Source of the DNA: Actinoplanes solisilvae
Lineage (GTDB): Bacteria > Actinomycetota > Actinomycetes > Mycobacteriales > Micromonosporaceae
Length of the DNA stretch: 64,000 nucleotides
Assembly (NCBI RefSeq): GCF_003999975.1
Contig: NZ_RJAC01000035.1
Coordinates: forward strand, 1-64,000
Direction of reading: 5' to 3'
Part shown: positions 51,129 to 60,227 of the stretch, piece after piece
Numbering within the stretch: the stretch's first letter is position 1
Layout of the letters: every line of letters starts with the position of its first letter
Notes under the pieces: generated by a model
The model's input: the letters and a program-made list of their open reading frames with translations, nothing else
Database searches by the model: none
Told to the model about the DNA's origin: nothing
Program-made: the position numbers and the translations under genes

Positions 51129-51596
51129 TCAGCTCTCGACTTCCTCCATCAGCTTCTTGCACTCGTCGTAGTCCATGCAGTTGAAAAGAATGCTGGTAAC
51201 GCCGGGAAGCTTGTTCAGCCGAGCCGCGCTCTCACTGTCGCGCAGAGCCCGTGTCGCCTCAGCGCCGGTCATCCGCACCTTGAAGGACGGCGGGAGGCTG
51301 TCGGGATTGACGCTCTCGACGAACTTCGGGTCGTCGGCCCACAGTTCCTTGAACTTCCGGTACGCCTCGTCGCTGCTCTCGAAGGTCACGGTGGTGACCT
51401 CGGGCAACCCGCTGAGCTCCTGCTCGATCGCGGTCTTCTGCGGCTCGGTCACGTTGGGCGACAGGAAGACCGCGAAGCCGCCCTCCTTGTCGATGATCTT
51501 TTCGATCTTCTCCCGGTCGGAGTCCTCGAAGAGGCTGCACCCGGCCAGTCCGAGCAGGGCGATGGTGGTGACGAGGGCAGTCAGCAAACGGCGCAC
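51129..51596 (-). CDS. Lipoprotein consisting of an FtsX-type extracellular domain
   Basis: 155 residues. The signal peptide MRRLLTALVTTIALLGLAGC ends with lipobox LAGC, and the mature protein is anchored at Cys20. Residues about 40-130 read as the extracellular loop of FtsX: FAVFLSPNVTEPQKTAIEQEL, LPEVTTVTFESSDEAYRKFKELWADDP and LPPSFKVRM. FtsX itself is a four-helix membrane partner of FtsE; here the ectodomain stands alone. A pair of Cys near the end (FNCMDYDEC) could form a disulfide. In FtsX this domain activates cell wall hydrolases, so a modulating role is inferred. Confidence 0.78.
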   Translation of the reverse strand: MRRLLTALVTTIALLGLAGCSLFEDSDREKIEKIIDKEGGFAVFLSPNVTEPQKTAIEQELSGLPEVTTVTFESSDEAYRKFKELWADDPKFVESVNPDSLPPSFKVRMTGAEATRALRDSESAARLNKLPGVTSILFNCMDYDECKKLMEEVES

Positions 51597-51651
51597 AACG
51601 GGGCACAGTAACCGTGTGCCGGGGTCGCGCGCGACCCCGGCACACGAGCCG

Positions 51652-52644
51652 TCAACCCACCCGGCAGGCCAGCGACGGCCAGGTCCAGTTGCCGCCGTGC
51701 TGAATCGTGAGGCCGAACGTGTTGCCGTTGCCGTTGGGCCGCGCGGTCATCACGGTGTTCGTGCTGTCCCAGCTCACCGACGCGTTCCAGGTCGCGATGA
51801 CCCGTTGCGGCGACCGGATCGTCACCGTCACCACCCAGTTGTTCGTGCCGTTCACCGTGATCGAGCCGTTGAAGCGGTCCGACCACTTCTGGCCCTCGGT
51901 GTAGGTCGTCGTGCAACTGCCGCTCGTCGGCGGCGGGGTGGTCGGGTTCGAGCCGCCCCCGGGAGCGACCGCGCGGCCGGTGGTCGGCGAGATCATGCCG
52001 GCGCAGAGCCCGCGCTGGGCCAGCCCCGCCGCGATCTGCGGGATGGCCGCGATGGTGGTGGCGTACGTGTCGTGCATGAGGATCAGCTGGCCGTTCGTGA
52101 GCCGTGCGGCAGCCTGCACGATCTGGGCCGTGCTGGCGCCGTTCCAGTCCTGCGAGTCGACGTCCCAGGTCACGGTGCGCAGGCCCAGTGCCGAGGCGGC
52201 CGACTGCAGAGTTCCGTTCGTCTCGCCGTACGGGGGCCGGAAGATCGTCGGGGTGCCGCCACCGGCGTTGCGGATCGCCGTCTGGGTGCGGGACAGCTCG
52301 GAGGACATCTGTGCCTGGCTGAGGGTGAGCATGTGCGGGTGGGAGTAGCTGTGGTTGGCGACCCACATGCCCGCCGAAACCTGGGCGGCGACGAGCCCGG
52401 GATTGGCCGCCGCGTTCTGCCCGGTGTTGAACATCGTGGCCCGCAAACCGTTGCTGCGCAACGCGTTCAGCAGGTTGTTGGTCGAGCCCGAGTTGGGGCC
52501 GTCGTCATAGGTCAGGCCGACGTAGCCGTTGCTGCAGTCGGCCGCGGCGACGCCGGCGGAGGGGGACAGGGCCACGGCGGCACCTCCGGCGAGCAGGGCG
52601 ACCGCGGTGGTCAGGAGCAGGGATCGAGGACGGATCCGTTTCAC
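51652..52644 (-). CDS. Secreted CE4 polysaccharide deacetylase with CBM2
   Basis: 330 residues. The signal peptide ends about residue 35 (SAGVAAADC). The NodB domain is at 36-225 with the catalytic base and metal Asp in LTYDDGPNSG, metal histidines in NHSYSHPHM, RPPYGETN, and LILMHDTYA near the end. A Pro/Thr linker precedes a family 2 cellulose-binding module (about 240-330: CTTTYTEGQKWSDRFNGSI, NWVVTVTI, WNASVSW, FGLTIQHGG). This matches Streptomyces acetylxylan esterases. It acts on xylan or chitin attached to plant fibre. Confidence 0.92.
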   Translation of the reverse strand: MKRIRPRSLLLTTAVALLAGGAAVALSPSAGVAAADCSNGYVGLTYDDGPNSGSTNNLLNALRSNGLRATMFNTGQNAAANPGLVAAQVSAGMWVANHSYSHPHMLTLSQAQMSSELSRTQTAIRNAGGGTPTIFRPPYGETNGTLQSAASALGLRTVTWDVDSQDWNGASTAQIVQAAARLTNGQLILMHDTYATTIAAIPQIAAGLAQRGLCAGMISPTTGRAVAPGGGSNPTTPPPTSGSCTTTYTEGQKWSDRFNGSITVNGTNNWVVTVTIRSPQRVIATWNASVSWDSTNTVMTARPNGNGNTFGLTIQHGGNWTWPSLACRVG

Positions 52645-52837
52645 GGGGATTCACCTTCGTCGTGGTCGGGGAACGCCACGGCGGAGGGCCGGTGGAGACC
52701 GCCCGCCGCAGCCATCGACGATTGTCGTTGCCCTCCATAGTGGGAGCGCGTCCACGGGTGCGTCAACCGCTAACTTCCGATTACTTATCGGCTGCTCACG
52801 ATGTTTATCGGGGTCGATCGAAGCTCGGAACTTTCGG

Positions 52838-54040
52838 TCAACCGACGGAAAGTAGGCCGGTGATGCCGTCGACCCGCGTGCGTCCCCGCAGCTCGCCCGA
52901 GGCGGCGTTCAACCACGACAGCTCGTTATCGCCACCGGCGTAGAGCCGCGCCCCGTCCTTGCTCAGACCCAGGCCGCGTACGGCACTCGGCAGCGCCCAC
53001 TTGCCTATCAGCCCGTCGGTCTCGGGTTCCAGTACCTGCACGGTCGCCCCGTCCGCGGCGAACGTGCGGCCGTCCGGGCCGAGCGCGAGACCCGCCACCC
53101 CGCCGGTGGCCGAGATTCGGGCCGTCCGCTGGATTTTGAGCGACTCCGTGTCGGCGTACGCGATGGCACCGGAAGCCGTGTCGAGAACGGCCAGCCGTTT
53201 GTGCTGCACGGCCAGCGCGTGGCCCTCGGCCGAGCCGTGCCCGAACGGGTCCGGCAGATCCAGGCAGTACGCCCACCGCTGCGTCAGATGCAGCACGTGG
53301 ACGAACGCGTGCACGTGGTTCCGGGTGCCGTTGAGCAGATTGCGGGTGTGCTGGTGCTCGGGCTGGTGCGTGTAGAGCGTGTAGAGCACCTGCCGGTCGG
53401 CCGACAGCACCGCCTGCCGTCCCCGGCCCCGCATCTGCTCCTCGGCCCCCTCGGGCACCGGGCGCTTGTCCCGGGTGAACAGCGGGTGTGTCTTGCCGTC
53501 GTTGAGGTCGAGAAGCCGTACGCGGTAGTGGTCGGGCTTGTCGGCGGGCAGCCAATCCAGCACGAAGAGGCCGCCGCCGTCGGAGGTGAAGGCGTCCGGC
53601 TCGACGCAGCCGGGCAGGTTGAACTTCTGCGTACGGCCGGGGCCGATCACCAGCAGCGGCGAGGTCTTGCGGCCCAGCGGCGGATCGGCGGCCGGGGTCT
53701 GCGCGAGCACGCAGAGATCACCTGACTCGGCCGCCACCCGGGGCACCCATCCACCCCCGATGTCCTGCCTGTGGATGGGTGCCCCGGTCGTCGCGTCCAG
53801 CCGTTGCAGGCCGCCGTCGTCGACGACGAACGCGGCGTCACCGTCGCGGCTCAGCACCGATTGCGCGCCGAGGCTTCTGACCTGGGTGCCGCTGAGCCGG
53901 ATCACCCCGTTCCCGCTGCCGGCCAGCACGACGTCGGGCACTTCGGCCGCGACGGTGACAGCAGCGGCCGGACCCTCGCGGCAGGCGGCGAGGGCGAGGA
54001 CGCCTCCGGAGAGGGCGAGGAACGAGCGGCGAGTGGTCAT
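52838..54040 (-). CDS. Beta-propeller-like lipoprotein
   Basis: 400 residues from ATG 54040. The N-terminus TTRRSFLALSGGVLALAACREG has a twin-arginine-type start and lipobox LAAC, so it is exported (possibly by Tat) and lipidated. The body has repeated blade-like strands (GVAGLALGPDGRTFAADGATVQVLEPETDG, LGLSKDGARLYAGGDNELSWL), consistent with a WD40/YVTN beta-propeller. No catalytic residues are identified. It is divergent from an ECF sigma/anti-sigma pair whose promoter region it shares. Confidence 0.72.
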   Translation of the reverse strand: MTTRRSFLALSGGVLALAACREGPAAAVTVAAEVPDVVLAGSGNGVIRLSGTQVRSLGAQSVLSRDGDAAFVVDDGGLQRLDATTGAPIHRQDIGGGWVPRVAAESGDLCVLAQTPAADPPLGRKTSPLLVIGPGRTQKFNLPGCVEPDAFTSDGGGLFVLDWLPADKPDHYRVRLLDLNDGKTHPLFTRDKRPVPEGAEEQMRGRGRQAVLSADRQVLYTLYTHQPEHQHTRNLLNGTRNHVHAFVHVLHLTQRWAYCLDLPDPFGHGSAEGHALAVQHKRLAVLDTASGAIAYADTESLKIQRTARISATGGVAGLALGPDGRTFAADGATVQVLEPETDGLIGKWALPSAVRGLGLSKDGARLYAGGDNELSWLNAASGELRGRTRVDGITGLLSVG

Positions 54041-54135
54041 GCCCGGGTGACACCACAAATCGGCGACAGGTTCCCGGGAACCATCCCGCGCCGGCCGGTG
54101 TCAGTGCAGTGTCAGTGCGAATGTAGGGAGCCGAA

Positions 54136-54705
54136 CTGAGCGCGGACACCGAGATCGACGACGCGACGGCGGTCAGCCGGGCGCGGGGTGGCGACCTGGG
54201 GGCGTACGAGGTCCTGGTCGCTCGCTACACCGTGCCCGCGCACCGGGCCGCCGTGCTGCTCGGCGCCGGGGACGACGCCGACGACGTGGTGCAGGAGGCG
54301 TTGGTGAAGGCGTACCGGCAGCTGTCGCGCTACCGCGGCGAGTCCGGCTTCCGCCCGTGGCTTCTCGCCATCGTGGCCAACGAGACCCGCAACCTGCACC
54401 GTTCGCGCCGACGTCGCGACGGCCTGGCCCTGCGCGCCGCCGCGGTCACCGAACCGCTGCCCGACGCCCCCGACCCGGCCGACACCGTGCTCGCCCGCGA
54501 CCGGCGCGCCCACCTGGTCGCACGGATGCGGCTGCTGCCCGAGCGCGACCAGGACGTGCTGGTCTGCCGCTTCCTGCTCGACCTCAGCGAACAGGAGACG
54601 GCCGCCGCACTGGGCGTGCCCAAGGGCACCGTGAAGTCGCGCACGGCCCGGGCCCTGGGCCGGTTGCGCGAGCACCTGCGCGCGGAGGAGGTGTCCGGTG
54701 GATGA
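54136..54705 (+). CDS. ECF sigma factor with apparent CTG start
   Basis: 189 residues. Region 2 is GDLGAYEVLVARYTVPAHRAAVLLGAGDDADDVVQEALVKAYRQL (about 20-64) and region 4 is RLLPERDQDVLVCRFLLDLSEQETAAALGVPKGTVKSRTARALGRL (about 132-178). The first in-frame ATG/GTG within the gene (GTG 54232) would cut off half of region 2. Upstream, the frame reads ATG (54121), TAG, GGA GCC GAA, then CTG (54136). An AGGGAG ribosome site lies five bases before that CTG. CTG is therefore the best start. It overlaps the next gene by eight bases. Confidence 0.78.
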   Translation: MSADTEIDDATAVSRARGGDLGAYEVLVARYTVPAHRAAVLLGAGDDADDVVQEALVKAYRQLSRYRGESGFRPWLLAIVANETRNLHRSRRRRDGLALRAAAVTEPLPDAPDPADTVLARDRRAHLVARMRLLPERDQDVLVCRFLLDLSEQETAAALGVPKGTVKSRTARALGRLREHLRAEEVSGG

Positions 54706-55414
54706 CGACCTGATCTCCGAGCTGCGCGACCTGGACACCTGGCTCGACGTCCCCGAGGCGGCCGACCAGCGCGCCGCCGTCCGCGCCCGCCTGGCCGCCC
54801 CGCCGAAACAGAACCGGCTGCGCATGTGGCTCGCCGCGGCCGTCGCCGCCGTCGCGATCACCGTCGTCGCGGTCGAACCGGCCCGCGCCGCCGTGGTCGA
54901 CGCGGTCGTCAGTGTCCTGCGGGTCGCGGGCATCGAGGTGCGCCAGTCCGGCCAGGCGGCGCCCCCGGCCGCGACGCCGAGCCCGCTGCCCTCGACCGGC
55001 GAGGTCACGGTCGCTCAGGCCGAGCAGCGCGCGCCCTTCCCCGTACGCTGGCCGGAAAAGCTCGGCCCGCCCGAGCGCGTCGAGATCGTCGATCCCGACG
55101 CGGCCGGGATGCCCCGGATGATCACCGCGCAATACCGGGGTGGTGCGGTGCGCTTCGACCAGATCGACGGCGAGGCCGGCTCGTTCATCAAGCAAACTCA
55201 GCAGGCCGAATGGGTCGATCTGCCCGGGAGCATGGCGGTCTGGCTGCCCGTCCGGCACGCCCTGACCTACGTCGACCGCGACGGTGTCGAACGCACCGCC
55301 ACCACCCGGCTCGCGACGCCCACGCTGATCTGGGAATCGGGCCGGGTGACCTATCGGCTCGAGGGCTTCACCAGCCTCGACGAGGCCCGCGCCGTCGCCC
55401 TGTCACTCGCCTGA
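54698..55414 (+). CDS. Membrane protein paired with the CTG-start sigma factor
   Basis: 238 residues from GTG 54698, overlapping the sigma gene. The cytoplasmic N-terminus (DLISELRDLDTWLDVPEAADQRAAVRARL) is followed by one helix (LAAAVAAVAITVVAVEPARAAVVDAVVSVL, about 45-70). The extracytoplasmic domain has PVRWPEKLGPPERVEIVDPDAAGMPRM and VTYRLEGFTSLDEARAVALSL. It fits an anti-sigma factor with a sensing ectodomain, inferred from position. It lacks a zinc-binding anti-sigma motif. Confidence 0.68.
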   Translation: MDDDLISELRDLDTWLDVPEAADQRAAVRARLAAPPKQNRLRMWLAAAVAAVAITVVAVEPARAAVVDAVVSVLRVAGIEVRQSGQAAPPAATPSPLPSTGEVTVAQAEQRAPFPVRWPEKLGPPERVEIVDPDAAGMPRMITAQYRGGAVRFDQIDGEAGSFIKQTQQAEWVDLPGSMAVWLPVRHALTYVDRDGVERTATTRLATPTLIWESGRVTYRLEGFTSLDEARAVALSLA

Positions 55415-55537
55415 CCGGTTCGGTTCAACCCCTGTCCACTTCGCGCCATGTCGTCTGTGCGGCAGCGCCAAAGCCTCCCGGTGAGACATCGGGCCACTTC
55501 AAAATGCGTGTCACCCCCGCACGCTAAGGAGTCGGCC

Positions 55538-58500
55538 TTGTCACCACACAAGCGTCTCACCGGTGCACTCGCCGGCGTCCTGATCGGAGCCGGCAGTGTC
55601 GCCGGGCTTCCCCCAGGGCCCGCCGCTGCCGCCCCGGCCGCACCAGCGCCTGCTCAGTCCGCCACCCCCCGGGCGGCGCAGGCGATCACTCTCGTCACCG
55701 GCGACGTCGTTCAGCTCGCCCCCGCGGGCGACGGCCGGGTGGCGGCGACGGTGCGGCCGGGGCCTGGACGCGAACGCATCTCGTTCACGACCACCGAGAC
55801 CAAAGAGGGCGTACGGGTCGTGCCCAGCGACGCCGTGCGACTGCTGGCCGACGGTCGTCTCGACGCCGAGCTCTTCGACGTGCAGCACCTGATCGACAGC
55901 GGGTTCGGCGACACCGCCAGCCCCACTCTCCCGCTGATCGTGAAGTCGTCGCAGGGCGCCGCGACCGCCCGCTCGCTCGGCGCCCCGGCCGGCAAGGAGC
56001 TGCCCAGCATCGGCGCGGTCGCCGTGAAGGCCGACAAGGACTCGCTCGCGAGCTTCTGGCGTACGCAGGTGGGCTCGGACGGCGCACGCACCGCCGCCGC
56101 CGGCCGGATCTGGCTCGACGGCAAGGTCAAGTCGCTGCTCGACCGGAGCACGGCGCAGATCGGCGCGCCCGACGCCTGGAAGGCCGGTCTCGACGGCAAG
56201 GGCGTCAAGGTGGCCGTGCTCGACACCGGCGTCGACCCCACCCACCCCGACCTGGCCGGCCGCATCGCCGACAAGCGCGACTTCAGCGGGGTCAGCGAGG
56301 ACGCCGTCGACCACCACGGCCACGGCACGCACGTCGCCTCCACGGTGGCCGGCTCGGGCGCGGGCTCGAACGGCACGCGCAAGGGCGTCGCCCCCGGCGC
56401 GCAGCTCGTGATCGGCAAGGTGCTCGACGACAGCGGCTCCGGCTCCGAGTCGATGATCATCTCGGGCATGGAGTGGGCCGCCCGCTCGGGCGCCAAGATC
56501 GTCAGCATGAGCCTCGGCGGCAGCTCGACCGACGGCACCGACCCGATGAGCGTCGCGGTCGACGAGCTCACCGCCGAGACCGGCGCGCTCTTCGTGATCG
56601 CGGCCGGCAACGAGGGCGGCGACTACACCGTCGGCACCCCCGGCGTCGCCAAGACCGCCCTCACCGTCGGCGCGGTCGACCGGGACGACCACATGGCCGA
56701 CTTCTCCAGCCGTGGCCCGCGCTGGGGCGACGAGGGCCTCAAGCCCGAGATCACCGCCCCCGGCGTCGGCATCGTCGCGGCCCGTGCCGCCGGCACGTCG
56801 ATGGGCGGGGTGGTCGACGAGCTCTACACCTCGGCCAGCGGCACCTCGATGGCCACGCCGCACGTGGCCGGCGCCGCCGCGATCATCGCGCAGCAGCACC
56901 CGGACTGGACCGGCGAGCAGATCAAGAACGAGCTGGTCAGCACGGCCAAGACCACGGCCGACACCTCGGTCTATTCCCAGGGCGCCGGCCGGGTCGACCT
57001 GACCCGAGCCACCTCGCAGCAGGTCTTCGGCACCGGCGTCGCCGACTTCGCCCTGCGTGAGCTCGGCGAGACCCCGGCCCAGGTCACGCGCAAGGTCACC
57101 TACACCAACAGCGGCACGACCGCGGTGACGCTGACCCTCAGCGACAACGTCGAGCAGGTGACCACTTCGGCCTCGACCGTCACCGTGCCCGCCGGGGGCA
57201 GCGCCGACGTGACGCTGACCTTCGACCAGAGCAAGGCATCACCGGGACGGTTCAGCGGCTGGCTGACCGCCACTGGCGCTTCCGGTGTCAAGGTGACGAC
57301 CGCGATCGGTGGCCTGCTCGACGGGCCGCGGCACACCGTGACGTTCAAGGCGATCAACCGGTCGGGCGAGCCCGCGGCCGTTCCCGCCTTCCAGATGTTC
57401 GGCGACGACCAGCGCTTCGACATCCTCGACTACTTCTACGGCACCAGCCGCACCTACCAGGTCGGCGAGGGCGACTACCTGGTCGACGCCCTGATCCCCG
57501 ACGGCGTGCCGCTGGACGAGCAGGAAACGCTGGTCACGATCCCCGAGCTCAAGGTCGATCGCGACCTGACCGTGGTGCTCGACGCCCGTACCGGCAAACC
57601 GATCAAGATCGAGACGCCCAAGCCGGCCGAGCAGCAGTCGATCCTCAGCTACTACGTGCACCGCGTGACCGGCACCGGTCGCAGCATCATCAACGGCTTC
57701 ATGAGCTTCAGCACCACGCAGGCGATCAACGTGACGCCGACCGCGAAGCTGCGCAAGGGCAGCTACGAGTTCTCGTCGCGGTGGCAGCTCGTGGCCCCGC
57801 TGGTGCAGGCGAGCATTCCCGGCGTGACCGGTCCGCTCGACATCAACCTGTGCGTCTACTCGCCGACCTACGAGGGCACCCGCCGCTTCGACCTGGTCAA
57901 GGGCCTGAAGGGCAACGTACGCGGTAAGGCCGTCGTGGTCGAGGGCGACAACCAGGACGACGTAGCGGCGGCAGCGGCCGCGGCCGGGGCGGCCTTCGCG
58001 CTGGTCGCACTGCCGGCCGACCGCAGTGCCTGGCAGCCGTGGAGCCCCGAGGGTGACCGCATGCCGATCCCCACCGCCCTGGTTCCGTGGGACGACGCCC
58101 AGAAGATCCTGGCCCGGGCGGCCAAGCCCGGCGCGAGCATCACGCTGACGCTCACCCCGAACAGCCCCTACCTGTACGACGTCTTCCAGGTGACCAAGGA
58201 CCGCGTGCCCAGCCAGATCGTGCACAAGGTGACCGCGGCCAACACCTACCGCATCACGTCGAGCTACCCGCACAACGGCGGCTTCGACTGGGTCAAGGAG
58301 CAGCGGTTCGGCTGGCGGCCGGCCCACGAGTACTCGTGGAACGACGCCGAGCGCCAGATCCGTACGCCCTCGGTCCGTGAGGAATGGGTCTCGACCGGCG
58401 ACACCGTGTGGCAGCACCAGGTGCACCACGCGTGGCCCTGGGGCGGCATCGGCGGCAGCCTCGAGGGTGGCATCTGGGACGACGCCACCTCGTACGCGAA

Positions 58501-59116
58501 GGCCGGCTCCTCCTCGGAGGCCTGGAACGCGCCGGTCGTGCGCCCGGCCACGCCCGCCGGGCACAGCAACACCCGCTCGGGCAACGTGCTCAACCTGCGA
58601 GTGGCGTCCTTCGTGGACAGCAGCGACCGCCACTACCTGCTCGAACCGGCGCCGGCCACGCTCTACCGCAACGGCGCTGAACTGGCCACGCTGAACGACG
58701 GCTGGCAGGACGTGCCGGTTCCGGCCGGGAACGCGACCTACAAGCTCTCGCTCACGACCGACCGCAACCTCGGCGACGACTGGCTCTACGGCCGCTCGAC
58801 CGCGACCGACTGGACCTTCAAGTCGGGCGCGGACGGCAAGCTGCCGCTGCTCCAGGTCGGCTACACCGCCCCGGTGTCGTCGAGCGGCGTGGCCACGAAG
58901 CTTCCCCACGTGCTGGGCGTCAAGGTGCCCGGCGCGGCGAAGGTCAAGGTCGAGACCTCGGCCGACGAGGGCAAGACCTGGAAGACGGCGCTCACCCTCG
59001 GCTCGGCGGTCATCGTCCCGGCCGGCAAGGGCACCGTCTCGCTGCGGGTCACCGCCAGTGACAAGTCCGGCAACTCGGTCACCCAGACCGTGATCCGGGC
59101 GTACGGCCGGTCATGA
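55538..59116 (+). CDS. Large secreted subtilisin-family serine protease
   Basis: 1192 residues from TTG 55538, chosen because AAGGAG lies 6 bases upstream and the signal peptide (RLTGALAGVLIGAGSVAGLPPGPAAAA) starts there. A propeptide runs to about 205. The S8 catalytic domain at about 218-480 has Asp229 (VAVLDTGVD), His262 (HGHGTHVAS) and Ser437 (GTSMATPHVAG), with the oxyanion Asn in IAAGNEGG. The following ~700 residues are beta-rich and include a PA-like insert (FDLVKGLKGNVRGKAVVVEGDN) and a C-terminal Ig-like domain. Extracellular protein degradation is expected. It follows the sigma pair closely and could be one of its targets. Confidence 0.92.
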   Translation: MSPHKRLTGALAGVLIGAGSVAGLPPGPAAAAPAAPAPAQSATPRAAQAITLVTGDVVQLAPAGDGRVAATVRPGPGRERISFTTTETKEGVRVVPSDAVRLLADGRLDAELFDVQHLIDSGFGDTASPTLPLIVKSSQGAATARSLGAPAGKELPSIGAVAVKADKDSLASFWRTQVGSDGARTAAAGRIWLDGKVKSLLDRSTAQIGAPDAWKAGLDGKGVKVAVLDTGVDPTHPDLAGRIADKRDFSGVSEDAVDHHGHGTHVASTVAGSGAGSNGTRKGVAPGAQLVIGKVLDDSGSGSESMIISGMEWAARSGAKIVSMSLGGSSTDGTDPMSVAVDELTAETGALFVIAAGNEGGDYTVGTPGVAKTALTVGAVDRDDHMADFSSRGPRWGDEGLKPEITAPGVGIVAARAAGTSMGGVVDELYTSASGTSMATPHVAGAAAIIAQQHPDWTGEQIKNELVSTAKTTADTSVYSQGAGRVDLTRATSQQVFGTGVADFALRELGETPAQVTRKVTYTNSGTTAVTLTLSDNVEQVTTSASTVTVPAGGSADVTLTFDQSKASPGRFSGWLTATGASGVKVTTAIGGLLDGPRHTVTFKAINRSGEPAAVPAFQMFGDDQRFDILDYFYGTSRTYQVGEGDYLVDALIPDGVPLDEQETLVTIPELKVDRDLTVVLDARTGKPIKIETPKPAEQQSILSYYVHRVTGTGRSIINGFMSFSTTQAINVTPTAKLRKGSYEFSSRWQLVAPLVQASIPGVTGPLDINLCVYSPTYEGTRRFDLVKGLKGNVRGKAVVVEGDNQDDVAAAAAAAGAAFALVALPADRSAWQPWSPEGDRMPIPTALVPWDDAQKILARAAKPGASITLTLTPNSPYLYDVFQVTKDRVPSQIVHKVTAANTYRITSSYPHNGGFDWVKEQRFGWRPAHEYSWNDAERQIRTPSVREEWVSTGDTVWQHQVHHAWPWGGIGGSLEGGIWDDATSYAKAGSSSEAWNAPVVRPATPAGHSNTRSGNVLNLRVASFVDSSDRHYLLEPAPATLYRNGAELATLNDGWQDVPVPAGNATYKLSLTTDRNLGDDWLYGRSTATDWTFKSGADGKLPLLQVGYTAPVSSSGVATKLPHVLGVKVPGAAKVKVETSADEGKTWKTALTLGSAVIVPAGKGTVSLRVTASDKSGNSVTQTVIRAYGRS

Positions 59117-59144
59117 GACCGCTCGCCGAGGACAGGTGGCCGGC

Positions 59145-60092
59145 CTACAGCCAGCCACGCCGGGCGGTCTGGAAGGCCAGGCCCGCCCGGGTGTCCACAC
59201 CGGCCGCCTCCATCAGCCGGTCAAGGCGGCGCTGGACCGTCCTGCGGCTGACCCCGAGCTGGGTGGCGATGGACTTGTCCGGCAACCCGGCGACGAACAG
59301 CGACAACAGCAACTTGTCAGGCTCCTCCTCGCTGCCGTCCGGTAGCAGCGGGGTGGCGCGCTCCCAGTAGCTCTCGAAGAGGGCGACCAGGGCGTCGAGG
59401 AGCTCACTGGGGCGGATCAGCGCCGCGGTGGGCTCCCCGACGCCGCGGGCGGCATCGGGCACGAGCGGGCAGATCGCAAAACTTCGATCAGCGATCGCCA
59501 GCCGTACGGGAAGAACCGGAAGTGTGCGGGAGAGTTCGCCCATCTTCATCGCGTCGACGATGCTGTCCAGCTCACCCGGCTTCTCGAGCAGCTCGCGCTC
59601 GTAGATCGCCCGGTAGCGGACCCCGCGTTCCAGCGCCGGGGACTCCTCGGAATTGTCCGGGCCCTGCATCGCTATCGGATTGGCCCGGCAGAACCACAGA
59701 ATCTCGTCCCGTGCCGAATCCTGCATCTCGCGCAGCCGGTCGCGCAGCGCCTGCCCACCGACCAGCACCTCGACGAGATGGTCGGAGCTCCGGCGGCGGG
59801 TGTTTGTGCGGTACTCCTCGCTGAGCGAGGCCACCAGCTGCCGCGCCGACTCGAGGGCCTGCTGCTCGCGCAACAGCGTGTCGCCCAGCGCGACGTCGGC
59901 CGGCAGGGCGTGGAAGATGGGCCCGGCGGTCGCCAGGCCCTTACGGTGGAGGGCCTCGAGCAGGGCCGTCGCCTCGGAGGCATCGAGGCCGGCCTGCGAC
60001 GCGAGATCCGTGGACGCCGCCCCGGCCATGCGCACCAGCAGGCGATATGCGTGCTGCTCCGGGGTGGACAGCAGATCAAGCCGATCGGACAC
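59145..60092 (-). CDS. TrmB/LuxR-type transcriptional regulator
   Basis: 315 residues. Residues 1-65 resemble a TrmB-like winged helix (LLSTPEQHAYRLLVRMAGAASTDLASQAGLDASEATALLEALHRKGLA). Residues about 95-245 are a phospholipase-D-like/TrmB sensor region (SARDEILWFCRANPIAM). The C-terminal LuxR HTH (LLLSLFVAGLPDKSIATQLGVSRRTVQRRLDRLMEAAG, about 258-295) binds DNA. This architecture is common in Streptomyces and Actinoplanes and often controls neighbouring genes. It is divergent from the decarboxylase gene, a candidate target. Confidence 0.85.
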   Translation of the reverse strand: MSDRLDLLSTPEQHAYRLLVRMAGAASTDLASQAGLDASEATALLEALHRKGLATAGPIFHALPADVALGDTLLREQQALESARQLVASLSEEYRTNTRRRSSDHLVEVLVGGQALRDRLREMQDSARDEILWFCRANPIAMQGPDNSEESPALERGVRYRAIYERELLEKPGELDSIVDAMKMGELSRTLPVLPVRLAIADRSFAICPLVPDAARGVGEPTAALIRPSELLDALVALFESYWERATPLLPDGSEEEPDKLLLSLFVAGLPDKSIATQLGVSRRTVQRRLDRLMEAAGVDTRAGLAFQTARRGWL

Positions 60093-60227
60093 GCGCTTAC
60101 CTTAGATCTTTCATCATGGCGTGGACTGTGACATGTGCCTGCTCACGAACCGATTCAGCACGGAACGCATCGACGGAAGTACGCTGAGTGTCGTCGCTGC
60201 CCCGTCATCGATGAGGACACCGAAGCC

